A DNA stretch of 61,562 nt from Opitutia bacterium (GTDB lineage: Bacteria; Verrucomicrobiota; Verrucomicrobiia; Opitutales; UBA953). The stretch lies in contig CANCLV010000002.1 of NCBI GenBank assembly GCA_947378905.1, positions 1 through 61,562 on the forward strand, read 5' to 3'. The position numbers and the translations under genes are program-made. Each line of letters begins with the position of its first letter. Position 1 is the first letter of the stretch. A model generated the notes under the pieces. It ran no database searches, was not told where the DNA came from, and saw only the letters and a program-made list of their open reading frames with translations. Positions 26,556 to 35,209 of the stretch are shown piece by piece.

Positions 26556-27815
26556 ATGGAAAAAGTACCCCATTCGCCAACTCGTACCCTTTGGCAGGAC
26601 CTCTTTCAACCCGTCGTGATTGTCGGTGCTCTCGGCTACTTTGTAGATATTTACGATCTCACGCTCTGCATGGCGGTGAAGAATGCCAGCTTGGACACTT
26701 TTCATATTAAAGGTGATATTGTGTGGTATGCCGACCCAATGAATTGGCAGATGTTAGGTATGCTTATCGGTGGATTATTTTTTGGAATACTCGCTGATCG
26801 CATGGGGCGCTTGGCGACGTTGTTCGGTTCCATCTTACTGTATTCACTCGCCAATATTGCGAATGGGTTTGCTACGAACATCGAAATTTATTCCGCGTGT
26901 CGTTTCTTTGCCGGGATTGGATTAGCGGGTGAACTGGGCGGCTGTATCGCTCTAGTCTCCGAAGTGCTTTCTAAGGAGCGTCGTGGCTATGGTACTGCCT
27001 TGATTGCGGCAATAGGTGTCTCCGGTGCAGTTGTGGCTGGTGCTGTTGCTGAATTAGTTCCATGGCAGACTAATTATTTTATTGGAGGAGGTTTAGGGCT
27101 TTGTCTTTTGTTTACGCGACTGTCGGTGACAGAATCGAGCATGTTTCATCGTTCAAAGAATTCAGACGGCCCAGGTGTAGTGGCGCGCGGTAATTTCTTC
27201 GCTCTGTTTACAAGTAAGGTACGCTTTATGCGTTACATTCGTTGTATCGCGATTGGACTGCCCACTTGGTACATGATCGGAATATTGGTTCAGAAATCAG
27301 AAAGGGTATTCGCTCCGCAATTTGAAATTACCAATGTATTAACCAATCGTGCAGTCGCCTTATTTTATTTGGGCTTAACGTTTGGTGATTTAGTCAGTGG
27401 TCTGGGAAGTCAGTGGCTCGGTTCACGTAAGAAAATCGTCACCAGCTTTTTGATATTTAGCGCCGGCTGTGTAGTTACATTTCTCTACTTTTCTCATGGC
27501 TGGACGGCCACCCAGTTTTACACGTTGGTATTTATTATGGGCTTAAGTATGGGGTATTGGGCGATTTTCATTACTATCGCAGCGGAACAGTTCGGTACTA
27601 ATTTACGTGCGACTGTCGCAACGACAGTCCCAAATTTTGTCCGCGGATCATTGGTCTTAATGTCGTTCACTTTTGGCACACTGACTTCGTATCAAATTTC
27701 CAGCCAAGCCGCCGCTGCACTCTTAGGTATACTATGCTTCGGTCTTGCCTTCCTAGCAGTGAACGGAATGGAAGAGACCTACGGAAAAGATTTAGACTAC
27801 CAGGAACGAGACTAA
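26556..27815 (+). CDS. MFS transporter
   Basis: A 419-residue major-facilitator protein with about 12 helices. The loop 2-3 motif appears as GILADRMGRLATLFGS, and FAGIGLAGELGGCIALVSE and VLSKERRGYG resemble the sugar/aromatic-acid/sialate-type carriers. The opening GALGYFVDIYDLTLC fits metabolite:H+ symporters. It starts 3 bases after the FAD gene and ends 4 bases from the convergent FGE gene. Substrate unknown; an exporter function with the upstream cassette is equally possible. Confidence 0.9.
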   Translation: MEKVPHSPTRTLWQDLFQPVVIVGALGYFVDIYDLTLCMAVKNASLDTFHIKGDIVWYADPMNWQMLGMLIGGLFFGILADRMGRLATLFGSILLYSLANIANGFATNIEIYSACRFFAGIGLAGELGGCIALVSEVLSKERRGYGTALIAAIGVSGAVVAGAVAELVPWQTNYFIGGGLGLCLLFTRLSVTESSMFHRSKNSDGPGVVARGNFFALFTSKVRFMRYIRCIAIGLPTWYMIGILVQKSERVFAPQFEITNVLTNRAVALFYLGLTFGDLVSGLGSQWLGSRKKIVTSFLIFSAGCVVTFLYFSHGWTATQFYTLVFIMGLSMGYWAIFITIAAEQFGTNLRATVATTVPNFVRGSLVLMSFTFGTLTSYQISSQAAAALLGILCFGLAFLAVNGMEETYGKDLDYQERD

Positions 27816-27819
27816 TTTA

Positions 27820-28866
27820 TTAATTAGATTCTGCTTTGTCTTTCACACATCTAAAACCGGCGTGATTGGTGGAGCTAATGGAATCAATGCCTGAGCGAGC
27901 AGCAGGGCGATAGCGGAAGCAGTATCCTTGGTCACAGAGCCATGAGCCACCACGCATTACGTGTTCGGTGAAGCCCGTTCGGTTTGGGTCATAGGTTCCT
28001 ACGGCAGGCCCGAGCGGATTATCTTTGGGTGAGATATCGTAAAACCTTGGACTATACCAATCTTCGCACATTTCCCAGACATTGCCCGACATATCATACA
28101 GTCCATATCCATTAGGTGGAAATGATTTCACGGGAGCGACTGAAGTGAAGCCATCTTCGCCGTCATCTTTGCGAGGAAAGCCTCCTTGCCAATAGTTGGC
28201 CATAAATTTCCCGTCAGGTTTTTCTTCGTCACCCCACACAAATTTTTTATTTTGTAATCCGCCCCGCGCGGCGAATTCCCACTCGGCTTCAGTGGGTAAT
28301 CTTTTTCCTGCCCATGTTGCGTAAGCCTTGGCGTCTTTCCAAGTGATACAAATCACTGGATAATTCATTTTATCTTTAATGTCTGACGCTGGACCTTGGG
28401 GGTGGCGCCAAGTAGCTCCTGCAGTAAACTTCCACCAAGGAGTTGGGCCTTCAGGTCCACACTGAAAAGGATTTACTCCTGGAGTTAACTGAAAAATCAG
28501 TGATCCACCTTTGAGGTCTTCTGGTTTCGCAGTAGGAAAATCTTTAGGACTAAAATCTTTTTCCGCATCGGTTACATAACCAGTGGCTTCGATGAATTTA
28601 GAAAACTGTGCATTGGTGACTTCAGTTGTATCCATCCAGAAACCTTTAACGACTACCAGGTGGGCAGGGCCTTCTTCGGAGTGACCTTCATCGGTGCTTG
28701 ATTCACCCATTGCGAATTCTCCACCAGGTATCCAAACCATGTCTCTCGTGACATCTTGTTTTGTTTTATAAGCCCAAAACCACAATCCCACGAGGGATGC
28801 TAAAAATAGACCCATAATCGTGATAATGCGACGCTGGCTGCGTTTAATGACCTCGGGTTTTTCCAT
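27820..28866 (-). CDS. membrane-anchored formylglycine-generating enzyme
   Basis: A 348-residue SUMF1/FGE-domain protein with one N-terminal membrane segment (IITIMGLFLASLVGLWFWAY), catalytic domain outside. Unlike most FGE-fold proteins it keeps both catalytic cysteines, Cys311 and Cys316 in GSWLCDQGYCFRYR, with the C-x4-C spacing of the copper-dependent FGE active site (human Cys336/Cys341). Also seen: WIPGGEFAMGES, YPVICITWKDAKAYATWAGKR and LPTEAEWEFAARGG. It should convert a sulfatase active-site cysteine to formylglycine. No sulfatase lies in this window. Confidence 0.92.
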   Translation of the reverse strand: MEKPEVIKRSQRRIITIMGLFLASLVGLWFWAYKTKQDVTRDMVWIPGGEFAMGESSTDEGHSEEGPAHLVVVKGFWMDTTEVTNAQFSKFIEATGYVTDAEKDFSPKDFPTAKPEDLKGGSLIFQLTPGVNPFQCGPEGPTPWWKFTAGATWRHPQGPASDIKDKMNYPVICITWKDAKAYATWAGKRLPTEAEWEFAARGGLQNKKFVWGDEEKPDGKFMANYWQGGFPRKDDGEDGFTSVAPVKSFPPNGYGLYDMSGNVWEMCEDWYSPRFYDISPKDNPLGPAVGTYDPNRTGFTEHVMRGGSWLCDQGYCFRYRPAARSGIDSISSTNHAGFRCVKDKAESN

Positions 28867-28975
28867 GGGTTTGTTATTAAGTTAATCACCGCTAACGGGC
28901 GAGAGTTTCTTTTTTTAATATGAATTTTCTCATATCGTCTCGCACTGAAAGGTTTATTGGTACTAATTAAAGAAC

Positions 28976-29545
28976 ATGAGTTCGACCCAAGAGGAAGTCT
29001 TACAAATATTCAGAGATTCGCGTGCCTTACTCAATGGACACTTTGTATTACGTTCAGGATTACACAGCGGACATTTTTTTCAGTGTGCGCAGGTTTGTCA
29101 GTACATGGACAAAGTAACACGTTTGATTGAACTTTTACGTCCTAAATTAAAAGACTATCCTTGTGATGTCGTTTTAGCGCCAGCGATGGGCGGTTTGGTG
29201 GTTGGACAAGAACTCGCGCGCCAATTGGGTGTTCGCTTTATTTTTGTAGAAAAAGAAAATGACAAGTTGGTCTTACGTCGGAATTTCTCCTTCAAAAAAG
29301 GGGAGAGGGTATTAATCGCTGAAGATGTGGTTACGCGAGGTGGCCGCGTACAAGAGTGTTTAGAAATTATCCAACAGCACGAAGCTGTACCTGTCGCCGT
29401 CACGTGTTTGGTGGATCGCTCGGGTGGACAGACTAAATTTGGGGCTCCGTTTATCTCATTATTAGAATTAACTTTCCCGACTTATCCGGCTGACCAATTG
29501 CCGCCTGAATTAGCTAAGATTCCGGCCACAAAGCCTGGCTCATAA
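28976..29545 (+). CDS. pyrE: orotate phosphoribosyltransferase
   Basis: A 189-residue cytoplasmic enzyme making OMP from orotate and PRPP in pyrimidine synthesis. Seen: ALLNGHFVLRSGLHSGHFFQC at the N-terminus, LAPAMGGLVVGQELA, FVEKENDKLVLRRNF with the catalytic-loop lysine and arginine, and the PRPP motif VLIAEDVVTRGG. The OMP-decarboxylase gene is not adjacent. Divergent from the FGE gene across a 109-base AT-rich gap. Confidence 0.94.
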   Translation: MSSTQEEVLQIFRDSRALLNGHFVLRSGLHSGHFFQCAQVCQYMDKVTRLIELLRPKLKDYPCDVVLAPAMGGLVVGQELARQLGVRFIFVEKENDKLVLRRNFSFKKGERVLIAEDVVTRGGRVQECLEIIQQHEAVPVAVTCLVDRSGGQTKFGAPFISLLELTFPTYPADQLPPELAKIPATKPGS

Positions 29546-29646
29546 AAATCTCCTTAGAAAGGGGGTAAATAGAGGAAAATTTGGTTTTTCCAGCCTTGTG
29601 CCTTGCGCCCGTGGGTTCAGTTCCATAGCCAAAGGGGTATATTTCT

Positions 29647-31389
29647 ATGGACCGCAAAAACTTATTTCTAGGTGTCGGGTGTATTGCTGCAGCGATGTTT
29701 ATTTTCGCTGTTTCTAAACCCAGCGCCCCCGCTCCAACCTCTACGCAGGCTACGCAAGTTACACCACCTTCCACTGCACCGGTAGTCTCAGTTCCGGTTG
29801 CTTCGTTTGTTTCTTCATCTGCTCAATCGATTGCCGATGCACAGAAAACTGTCATCGATAATGGCTACCTAAAAGTCACCTTCACGTCGCGTGGTGGTGC
29901 GATTGAAAAAGCGGAACTTCTGAAGCAGCCCGCTGATCTTTCGAAAAAAGAAAATATTTTATTTAATGCCGGTAACGAAGATTCGGCGATGACGCTTGGT
30001 GTGACCAATCGTGCGACCAATCGTGTTGAGCCAGTTTACTCTGAATTTAAATTAGTATCGAGCAGCGCAACTTCCGTAGTATATCAGGGTAAGTTAGAGG
30101 ATGGTACTAAAGTCACACGTACTTATACTTTACCTGTAGCCGACAAAGAAGGAGCAGAGCCCTATTCTATCCGTTTTCAAACTAAGGTAGAAGCATCGGG
30201 TGCTGTACCCACGCGCGTTTGGCATTCAACCGGAACCTGGCACTACACACAGGGCGACGTCGCTCACCAATTTGTATCTGTATTAGCTGATAATGGTGAA
30301 GACTTAACTCACGTGGGAGTGAGTGTTTTTCGTGATTCTAGCGGGTTTTTCGGTCTCGGCGCACACCGCGCTGAACTCGAACATCCAGCAGTCGCTGCCG
30401 GTAAACCGTTTAATTGGGTTTCATCGGGCAATCAGTTTTTCGCATCGATTATTCGGGTTGAGCCTAATCAACGCGGTGCACGATCCGAGTTAGTCGCTCG
30501 TCCAGTAAAATTCGACAGCCAAGAATTTGGTATTCAAGCCTTTGCTTACTGGGAAGGCGTTCCCGCTGCTGATTTAAGTGTGACCACAGAGGGCGACTTC
30601 TTTGTCGGTCCCAAAGAGTACGCACGTTTAGCTGCTCTGCCCGATGAACAAGTTTCCGTCTTACAGTTCTCGAAAATTCTCGGATTCATTTCCTTTGGTG
30701 CGATTTGTAAACTCCTGCTCGCTTGCTTGGGTGGAATTCACTCCTTGCTGACTTGGTCAGGTGCTTGGTCCTGGGGTTGGGCGATTGTTCTGCTCACCGT
30801 GATTATTAAACTGATCACTTGGCCGCTGACTGCCGCTCAACAGCGCACCGCGCAGAAGATGCAGCAGTTCAAAGGTCCGATGGAAGAGATTCGCGAAAAA
30901 TATAAAAATGATTCTGAGAAGTTGAATAAGGAAATGATGAAGCTCTACACCGAGCATAAAATTAATCCCTTCGCTGGCTGCTTACCGATCTTCATTCAGA
31001 TTCCGGTTTTCTTCGGACTCTATACTGCATTTCAAACCACCGTTGAGCTGCGCCTAGAATCTTTCCTCTGGATACATGATCTTTCCACGCCTGATACACT
31101 TTTCCATATCGGCAGTTTCGGGGTTAATTTACTGCCTATTCTCATGGGTATCACCATGTGGTTATCGATGCGGATGACGCCGACTCCTTCGGCTGACGAC
31201 ACACAAAAAACCATCATGTACACGATGGCATTCTTATTCCCAGTCATCTGTTATTCACTCCCTGCGGCTCTATCGCTTTACATGACGTTGCAGAATTTAT
31301 TGACTATGCTGCAGGTTGGCATGAGTAAAAATAATACGACCGCCCCCGTGGAAGTCATTACCCCGAAGAAAAAGAAATCTAAAAATTAA
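29647..31389 (+). CDS. yidC: membrane protein insertase YidC
   Basis: A 580-residue insertase of the Gram-negative type. An N-terminal anchor (NLFLGVGCIAAAMFIFAVS), a Pro/Thr-rich linker, a large periplasmic domain (about residues 70-340) and the conserved 60KD-IMP core: GWAIVLLTVIIKLITWPLTA, KYKNDSEKLNKEMMKLYTEH and NPFAGCLPIFIQIPVFFGLY with five helices. The lysine-rich tail KKKKSKN can contact ribosomes. It lacks the usual rnpA/rpmH neighbours. It has one of the better ribosome-binding sites here (aaagggg, 10 bases before the ATG). yebC follows after 6 bases. Confidence 0.96.
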   Translation: MDRKNLFLGVGCIAAAMFIFAVSKPSAPAPTSTQATQVTPPSTAPVVSVPVASFVSSSAQSIADAQKTVIDNGYLKVTFTSRGGAIEKAELLKQPADLSKKENILFNAGNEDSAMTLGVTNRATNRVEPVYSEFKLVSSSATSVVYQGKLEDGTKVTRTYTLPVADKEGAEPYSIRFQTKVEASGAVPTRVWHSTGTWHYTQGDVAHQFVSVLADNGEDLTHVGVSVFRDSSGFFGLGAHRAELEHPAVAAGKPFNWVSSGNQFFASIIRVEPNQRGARSELVARPVKFDSQEFGIQAFAYWEGVPAADLSVTTEGDFFVGPKEYARLAALPDEQVSVLQFSKILGFISFGAICKLLLACLGGIHSLLTWSGAWSWGWAIVLLTVIIKLITWPLTAAQQRTAQKMQQFKGPMEEIREKYKNDSEKLNKEMMKLYTEHKINPFAGCLPIFIQIPVFFGLYTAFQTTVELRLESFLWIHDLSTPDTLFHIGSFGVNLLPILMGITMWLSMRMTPTPSADDTQKTIMYTMAFLFPVICYSLPAALSLYMTLQNLLTMLQVGMSKNNTTAPVEVITPKKKKSKN

Positions 31390-31395
31390 TCTTTT

Positions 31396-32136
31396 ATGTC
31401 TGGTCATAGTAAGTGGCATACAACGAAACGGCACAAAGCCGTGATTGATGCAAAGCGCGGAAAAATCTTCTCCGTGTTGGCGAAAGAAATTACCTTAGCA
31501 GCACGCTCGGGTGGCGGTAATGCGGAGACTAATGCACGATTGCGTACCTTGATGGATAAAGCACGGGCATCCAATATGCCGACCGATAATATTAAACGTG
31601 CGATTCAGAAGGGCACGGGGGAAATCCCTGGTGTCGTTTATGATGAAATTACTTACGAAGGTTATGCTCCTGGTGGCGTAGGTTTGATTGTCGAAGTGAC
31701 GACTGATAATAAAAATCGAGCCGCTGCAGAGGTTCGTCAGGCCTTCAACGATAACAACGGTAATATGGCGCAAACCGGGGCCGTTTCCCATAGCTTCCAA
31801 CGTAAGGGACAATTTTTAATTGGGGCGAATCAGACGACCGAAGATAAATTAATTGAAATCGCTTTGGAGGCTGGAGCGGATGATATTATTAATCACGGCG
31901 ATCACTTCGAAGTTCTTTGTCCGATCTCCGCTTATGATAGCGTGGCGAAGACTTTGCAGGAAAAATCCATGAAGCCTGAATCCAGTGAAATTGCTTATAT
32001 TACTAATATTCCTGTGCCCGTGACGGATGCGGAAATCGCTAAGCAAGTTTTAGAGCTCATTGAGGCTTTAGAAGCGTTAGATGACGTGAAGGCCGTGCAC
32101 GGAAATCACGAAATCGACCCCAAGTTTTTAGGTTAA
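31396..32136 (+). CDS. YebC/PmpR family protein
   Basis: A 246-residue TACO1/YebC protein. Starts with the invariant MSGHSKWHTTKRHKAVIDAK and has FSVLAKEITLAARSGGGN, NMPTDNIKRAIQKGTGE, TYEGYAPGGVG and the middle-domain FNDNNGNMAQTGAVSHSF. Once seen as transcription regulators, members are now also tied to translation of proline-rich stretches. It follows yidC by 6 bases and precedes a NUDIX gene by 29. Confidence 0.95.
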   Translation: MSGHSKWHTTKRHKAVIDAKRGKIFSVLAKEITLAARSGGGNAETNARLRTLMDKARASNMPTDNIKRAIQKGTGEIPGVVYDEITYEGYAPGGVGLIVEVTTDNKNRAAAEVRQAFNDNNGNMAQTGAVSHSFQRKGQFLIGANQTTEDKLIEIALEAGADDIINHGDHFEVLCPISAYDSVAKTLQEKSMKPESSEIAYITNIPVPVTDAEIAKQVLELIEALEALDDVKAVHGNHEIDPKFLG

Positions 32137-32165
32137 AAGGTTTTGGGCTTTTCTCGGGCTCGTTA

Positions 32166-32669
32166 TTGCCTAGGCTCGCAAGCGTGGCTTCATCTTCGCA
32201 TCGAGATTCATCGGGGGTTCGGACAGCCGCTCGGGCTATCATCGTGCGTAATGATGAGTTATTAGTTGTTCGCATAAAAAGTGATGAAGGAGAATTTTTA
32301 GTTTTGCCGGGTGGTGGACAAAACCACGGCGAAAACTTACAGGCGACTGTGGTGCGCGAAGTGAATGAAGAACTTGGGCTCGAAGTCGTCGTTGAAGATC
32401 TTGCTTACGTGCGAGAGTATGTTGGCAAGAATCATTCCATGCATCGCATACACGGACACTTCCATCAGGTTGAGGCGGTCTTTTATTGTAAGTGTGAGGA
32501 CTTTACGTCGATCGGTGCGGGCAAAGGTCAGGACCGACGTCAGGTGGGTTTTCTTTGGATACCTTTGAGTAAAATAGACCAGCACCCCATTTCACCTCCT
32601 GGTTTGAGTAAAATTATCACACAGAAAACCAAGGGTGGTGCGGCTCGATATTTGGGGGATGTACATTGA
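32166..32669 (+). CDS. NUDIX hydrolase
   Basis: A 167-residue nucleoside-diphosphate-linked hydrolase. The NUDIX box is complete: GGGQNHGENLQATVVREVNE followed by ELGLEV, with all metal-binding glutamates. Substrate unknown (nucleotide sugars, oxidised nucleotides or others). The start is a TTG at 32166; a GTG at 32184 is an alternative and would shorten the protein by six residues without touching the domain. It ends 49 bases before tRNA-Val. Confidence 0.88.
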   Translation: MPRLASVASSSHRDSSGVRTAARAIIVRNDELLVVRIKSDEGEFLVLPGGGQNHGENLQATVVREVNEELGLEVVVEDLAYVREYVGKNHSMHRIHGHFHQVEAVFYCKCEDFTSIGAGKGQDRRQVGFLWIPLSKIDQHPISPPGLSKIITQKTKGGAARYLGDVH

Positions 32670-32718
32670 AGGCTTGCCAGCGAGCGATTGCCTATCTTTG
32701 TTACTTTTTCTAAGTTTT

Positions 32719-32795
32719 GGGAGTATAGCTCAGTTGGTTAGAGCGCTTGATTGACATTCAAGAGGTCGGCGGTTCAAGTCCGCCTACTCCCACCA
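32719..32795 (+). tRNA. tRNA-Val (GAC)
   Basis: Cloverleaf: acceptor gggagta/tactccc, D arm gctc...gagc, anticodon stem cttga/tcaag with loop ttgacat (anticodon GAC), T arm ggcgg-ttcaagt-ccgcc, discriminator A, encoded CCA at 32793-32795. Confidence 0.97.
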
Positions 32796-32807
32796 CTTGG
32801 ATACCGA

Positions 32808-32847
32808 GGGGACAAGTTGGCAAGTGGGCAAGGTGACAAGGGGAGAT
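32808..32847 (+). repeat. G-rich octamer tandem tract, 5 units, upstream of the PEP-CTERM gene
   Basis: Five 8-base units in exact register: ggggacaa, gttggcaa, gtgggcaa, ggtgacaa, ggggagat. Consensus is close to GGGGACAA. It starts 12 bases after the tRNA-Val CCA. The remaining sequence to 33002 has no gene; a tataaa at 32935-32940 with ttgcgg 19 bases upstream is a weak promoter candidate for the PEP-CTERM gene. Confidence 0.8.
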
Positions 32848-33002
32848 CCAAGGAAGCGACGCAGCCGCGCCCTTACCCAATTTTTACGTGTACTTAAAGC
32901 GACCGTCATTTGCGGTGTTTTAGGCAATTACGGATATAAAAATTTAATAGTGACAATAAATTTTCATGAGTCACAAACCTGCGAAACAAAATATTCTATC
33001 TC

Positions 33003-33692
33003 ATGAAAACTAAAAGTATTTTAACTACGGTTGTCGCTGCTGGTCTGACTTCATCCGCTACTGATGCGAAAGCTGTAGTATTTCGGAATGATGTTACATT
33101 CAGTAGTTCTATGAGCTCATACAATATTTACCTCGAGTTCAGTAACACTGGATGGGTTAAATATGACAACGGAAGTATGCCAGCAAATGTTTACTCGGCA
33201 ACCGGATCGGGTAGTTCAAGTCGTGATCCTTTAGGTCTTACATTCGTTGCCGTTCAAGGTCAAAACCCCTATTTTTATGCTGGTAGTTATACATCAGGTT
33301 TGAAGTATCTCTCGGGAGGAGGCGTCAATAACTATGGGGCAAGTAGCACTCAGGCTTTAACCACAGTTGCGACTAATCTTCATTTGGGTGGTTCCTTTCA
33401 GCCCAATATTACTCAATACATGGCTATTGATTATTATGTAGACTCTGTCACCAAGTACTTCGGCTGGATCTCAGTTAAGGTCAACTCTGATGGTTCCCAG
33501 CTTCAGCTTCTCTCAGCTTATCTCAATCCCACCGTCAACCAGGCTGTGACTATTGGTGTAACGCATAATGCTGGCGGAGCTGTTGCTTATACTAGCACGG
33601 AAGTTCCTGAGCCTTCTACCTACGGTCTTATTGGCATCGGTGCTCTTGGCGTCGCCTTGGTCGCTCGTCGTCGCAAGTTGAAGACTGCGTAA
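33003..33692 (+). CDS. PEP-CTERM sorting-domain protein
   Basis: A 229-residue exported protein, a likely exosortase substrate. N-terminal signal (ILTTVVAAGLTSSATDAKA), a Ser/Gly/Tyr-rich beta-type body lacking cysteine, then the C-terminal sorting signal: VPEP at residues 201-204, hydrophobic STYGLIGIGALGVALVA and RRRK. It should be cut at PEP and moved to the outer surface or matrix. No exosortase gene is in the window. The body has no recognised domain (a surface or extracellular-matrix role is general family knowledge). Bracketed on both sides by G-rich octamer tracts. Confidence 0.93.
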   Translation: MKTKSILTTVVAAGLTSSATDAKAVVFRNDVTFSSSMSSYNIYLEFSNTGWVKYDNGSMPANVYSATGSGSSSRDPLGLTFVAVQGQNPYFYAGSYTSGLKYLSGGGVNNYGASSTQALTTVATNLHLGGSFQPNITQYMAIDYYVDSVTKYFGWISVKVNSDGSQLQLLSAYLNPTVNQAVTIGVTHNAGGAVAYTSTEVPEPSTYGLIGIGALGVALVARRRKLKTA

Positions 33693-33697
33693 GTTTA

Positions 33698-33753
33698 GGG
33701 GACATGTGGGCAAGGGGACAAGGGGACACGGGTATATGGGGATATGGGGATTT
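33698..33753 (+). repeat. G-rich octamer tandem tract, 7 units, downstream of the PEP-CTERM gene
   Basis: Seven 8-base units in exact register: ggggacat, gtgggcaa, ggggacaa, ggggacac, gggtatat, ggggatat, ggggattt. Runs of three or four G separated by four-base spacers fit a G-quadruplex-forming strand. It begins 5 bases after the PEP-CTERM stop and ends 75 bases before eno. Confidence 0.88.
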
Positions 33754-33827
33754 TTGAGTAAAATCTCCTCTTTTTTCTCGCCCAGCCCAGCGGTTTATCT
33801 CACCCCTATGGGCATACTTTTATTATC

Positions 33828-35153
33828 ATGAATAGCACCTCCATCACCCATGTTAAAGCCCGTGAGATTTTAGACTCCCGGGGTAATCCTACCATCGAAG
33901 TCGATGTGCATCTCGCTTGTGGCGCTGTCGGTCGCGCTGCCGTTCCTTCGGGCGCATCGACTGGTACTTACGAAGCTCACGAACTCCGTGATGCCGATGT
34001 AAGCGCTAAAGAATTTGCAAAGGGTGTTGATCCTAAGAAGCGCTACAACGGTAAAGGTGTTTTAAAGGCCGTTGCTAATGTGAACGAAGAAATCGCTCCG
34101 ATGATTGTCGGACAAGATTCTCAGGACCAAGTCGGCATCGATCGCGCGATGATCGAACTCGACGGTACTAAGAACAAAAAGAAATTAGGTGCTAACGCTA
34201 TCCTCGGTGTATCGATGGCGATTGCTCACGCTTCATCCAAGGCTCTCGGTCAACCTCTCTATCGTTACATCGGTGGACCTAACGCTAAAGTTTTACCTAT
34301 CCCACTCATGAACATCATGAATGGTGGTGCTCACTCAGATGCGCCGGTCGACATCCAAGAATTCATGGTCGTTCCTAAAGGTGCTAAATCCTTCAGCGAA
34401 GCACTCCGCATGGGTACCGAAATCTTTCACGCCCTGAAGAAAGTTTTAAAGGCTCAAGGTCTCTCAACATCAGTGGGTGATGAAGGTGGTTTTGCTCCTA
34501 AAGTGGCCTCCAATGAAGCTGCTCTCGAAGCCATTGCTGCCGCGGTAAAAGCCGCGGGTTATAAATTAGGCTCTGAAGTATTCCTCGCGCTCGACGTGGC
34601 TGCTTCTGAGTTCTTCGACGAAAAAACCGGTAAATACACCTTCCACAAGTCTGATAAATCTCAGCGCAACTCGGAGCAGATGATTAAGTTCTATCAAGAC
34701 CTCCAAAAGCGCTATCCAATCGTTTCCATCGAGGACGGTTTCTCCGAAGCTGATTGGACCGGTTGGAAGAAAGCTACCGATGCGATGGGTGCGAATACGC
34801 AATTAGTCGGTGATGACTTATTCGTAACCAATACCGAATTCCTTTCACGTGGCATTAAGACCAAGACTGCAAACTCGATCCTCGTGAAGGTGAACCAAAT
34901 CGGTTCACTCACCGAAACCTTCGACGCTGTAGCGATGGCTCAACGCGCAGGTTATTCAGCGATTATCTCGCATCGCTCGGGCGAAACTGAAGATGCAACG
35001 ATTGCAGACATCGCTGTCGGCTTGAATGCTGGTCAGATCAAGACTGGTTCACTCTGCCGTTCGGATCGTGTTGCTAAATATAACCAACTCCTTCGCATTG
35101 AAGAAGAGCTTGGTCAGCACGCTCAATACGCTGGTACTACTTGCACTTGGTAA
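33828..35153 (+). CDS. eno: enolase
   Basis: A 441-residue glycolytic enzyme converting 2-phosphoglycerate to phosphoenolpyruvate. Seen: AREILDSRGNPTIEVDV, VPSGASTGTYEAHELRD, LMNIMNGGAHSDAPVDIQEF, VGDEGGFAPK, metal ligands in FLALDVAASEF, VSIEDGF and VGDDLF, catalytic lysine region ILVKVNQIGS and SHRSGETEDATIAD. Codon choice looks more biased (many tcc/ctc, cgc/cgt) than in neighbours, as expected for high expression. A strong terminator follows. Confidence 0.97.
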   Translation: MNSTSITHVKAREILDSRGNPTIEVDVHLACGAVGRAAVPSGASTGTYEAHELRDADVSAKEFAKGVDPKKRYNGKGVLKAVANVNEEIAPMIVGQDSQDQVGIDRAMIELDGTKNKKKLGANAILGVSMAIAHASSKALGQPLYRYIGGPNAKVLPIPLMNIMNGGAHSDAPVDIQEFMVVPKGAKSFSEALRMGTEIFHALKKVLKAQGLSTSVGDEGGFAPKVASNEAALEAIAAAVKAAGYKLGSEVFLALDVAASEFFDEKTGKYTFHKSDKSQRNSEQMIKFYQDLQKRYPIVSIEDGFSEADWTGWKKATDAMGANTQLVGDDLFVTNTEFLSRGIKTKTANSILVKVNQIGSLTETFDAVAMAQRAGYSAIISHRSGETEDATIADIAVGLNAGQIKTGSLCRSDRVAKYNQLLRIEEELGQHAQYAGTTCTW

Positions 35154-35174
35154 TTATTTACTAAGTTAAAACTG

Positions 35175-35209
35175 AAACGGCTGTTTTCGAAAGGAAACAG
35201 CCGTTTTTT
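35175..35209 (+). terminator. eno terminator
   Basis: Perfect 12-bp stem aaacggctgttt/aaacagccgttt (35175-35186 and 35195-35206) followed by a run of Ts to 35209. The stop of the convergent kelch gene lies in its T run. Confidence 0.92.

Noticed and set aside
32797..33006. 69-codon frame starting inside the tRNA-Val end
   Set aside because: TTG start in the tRNA 3' end and reads through the repeat tract; no protein features.
32719..33753. Integration of an element at tRNA-Val
   Set aside because: No integrase and no direct repeat of the tRNA 3' end was found; only octamer repeats are present.
33698..33753. CRISPR-like array
   Set aside because: Unit length of 8 without spacers; it is a simple tandem repeat.
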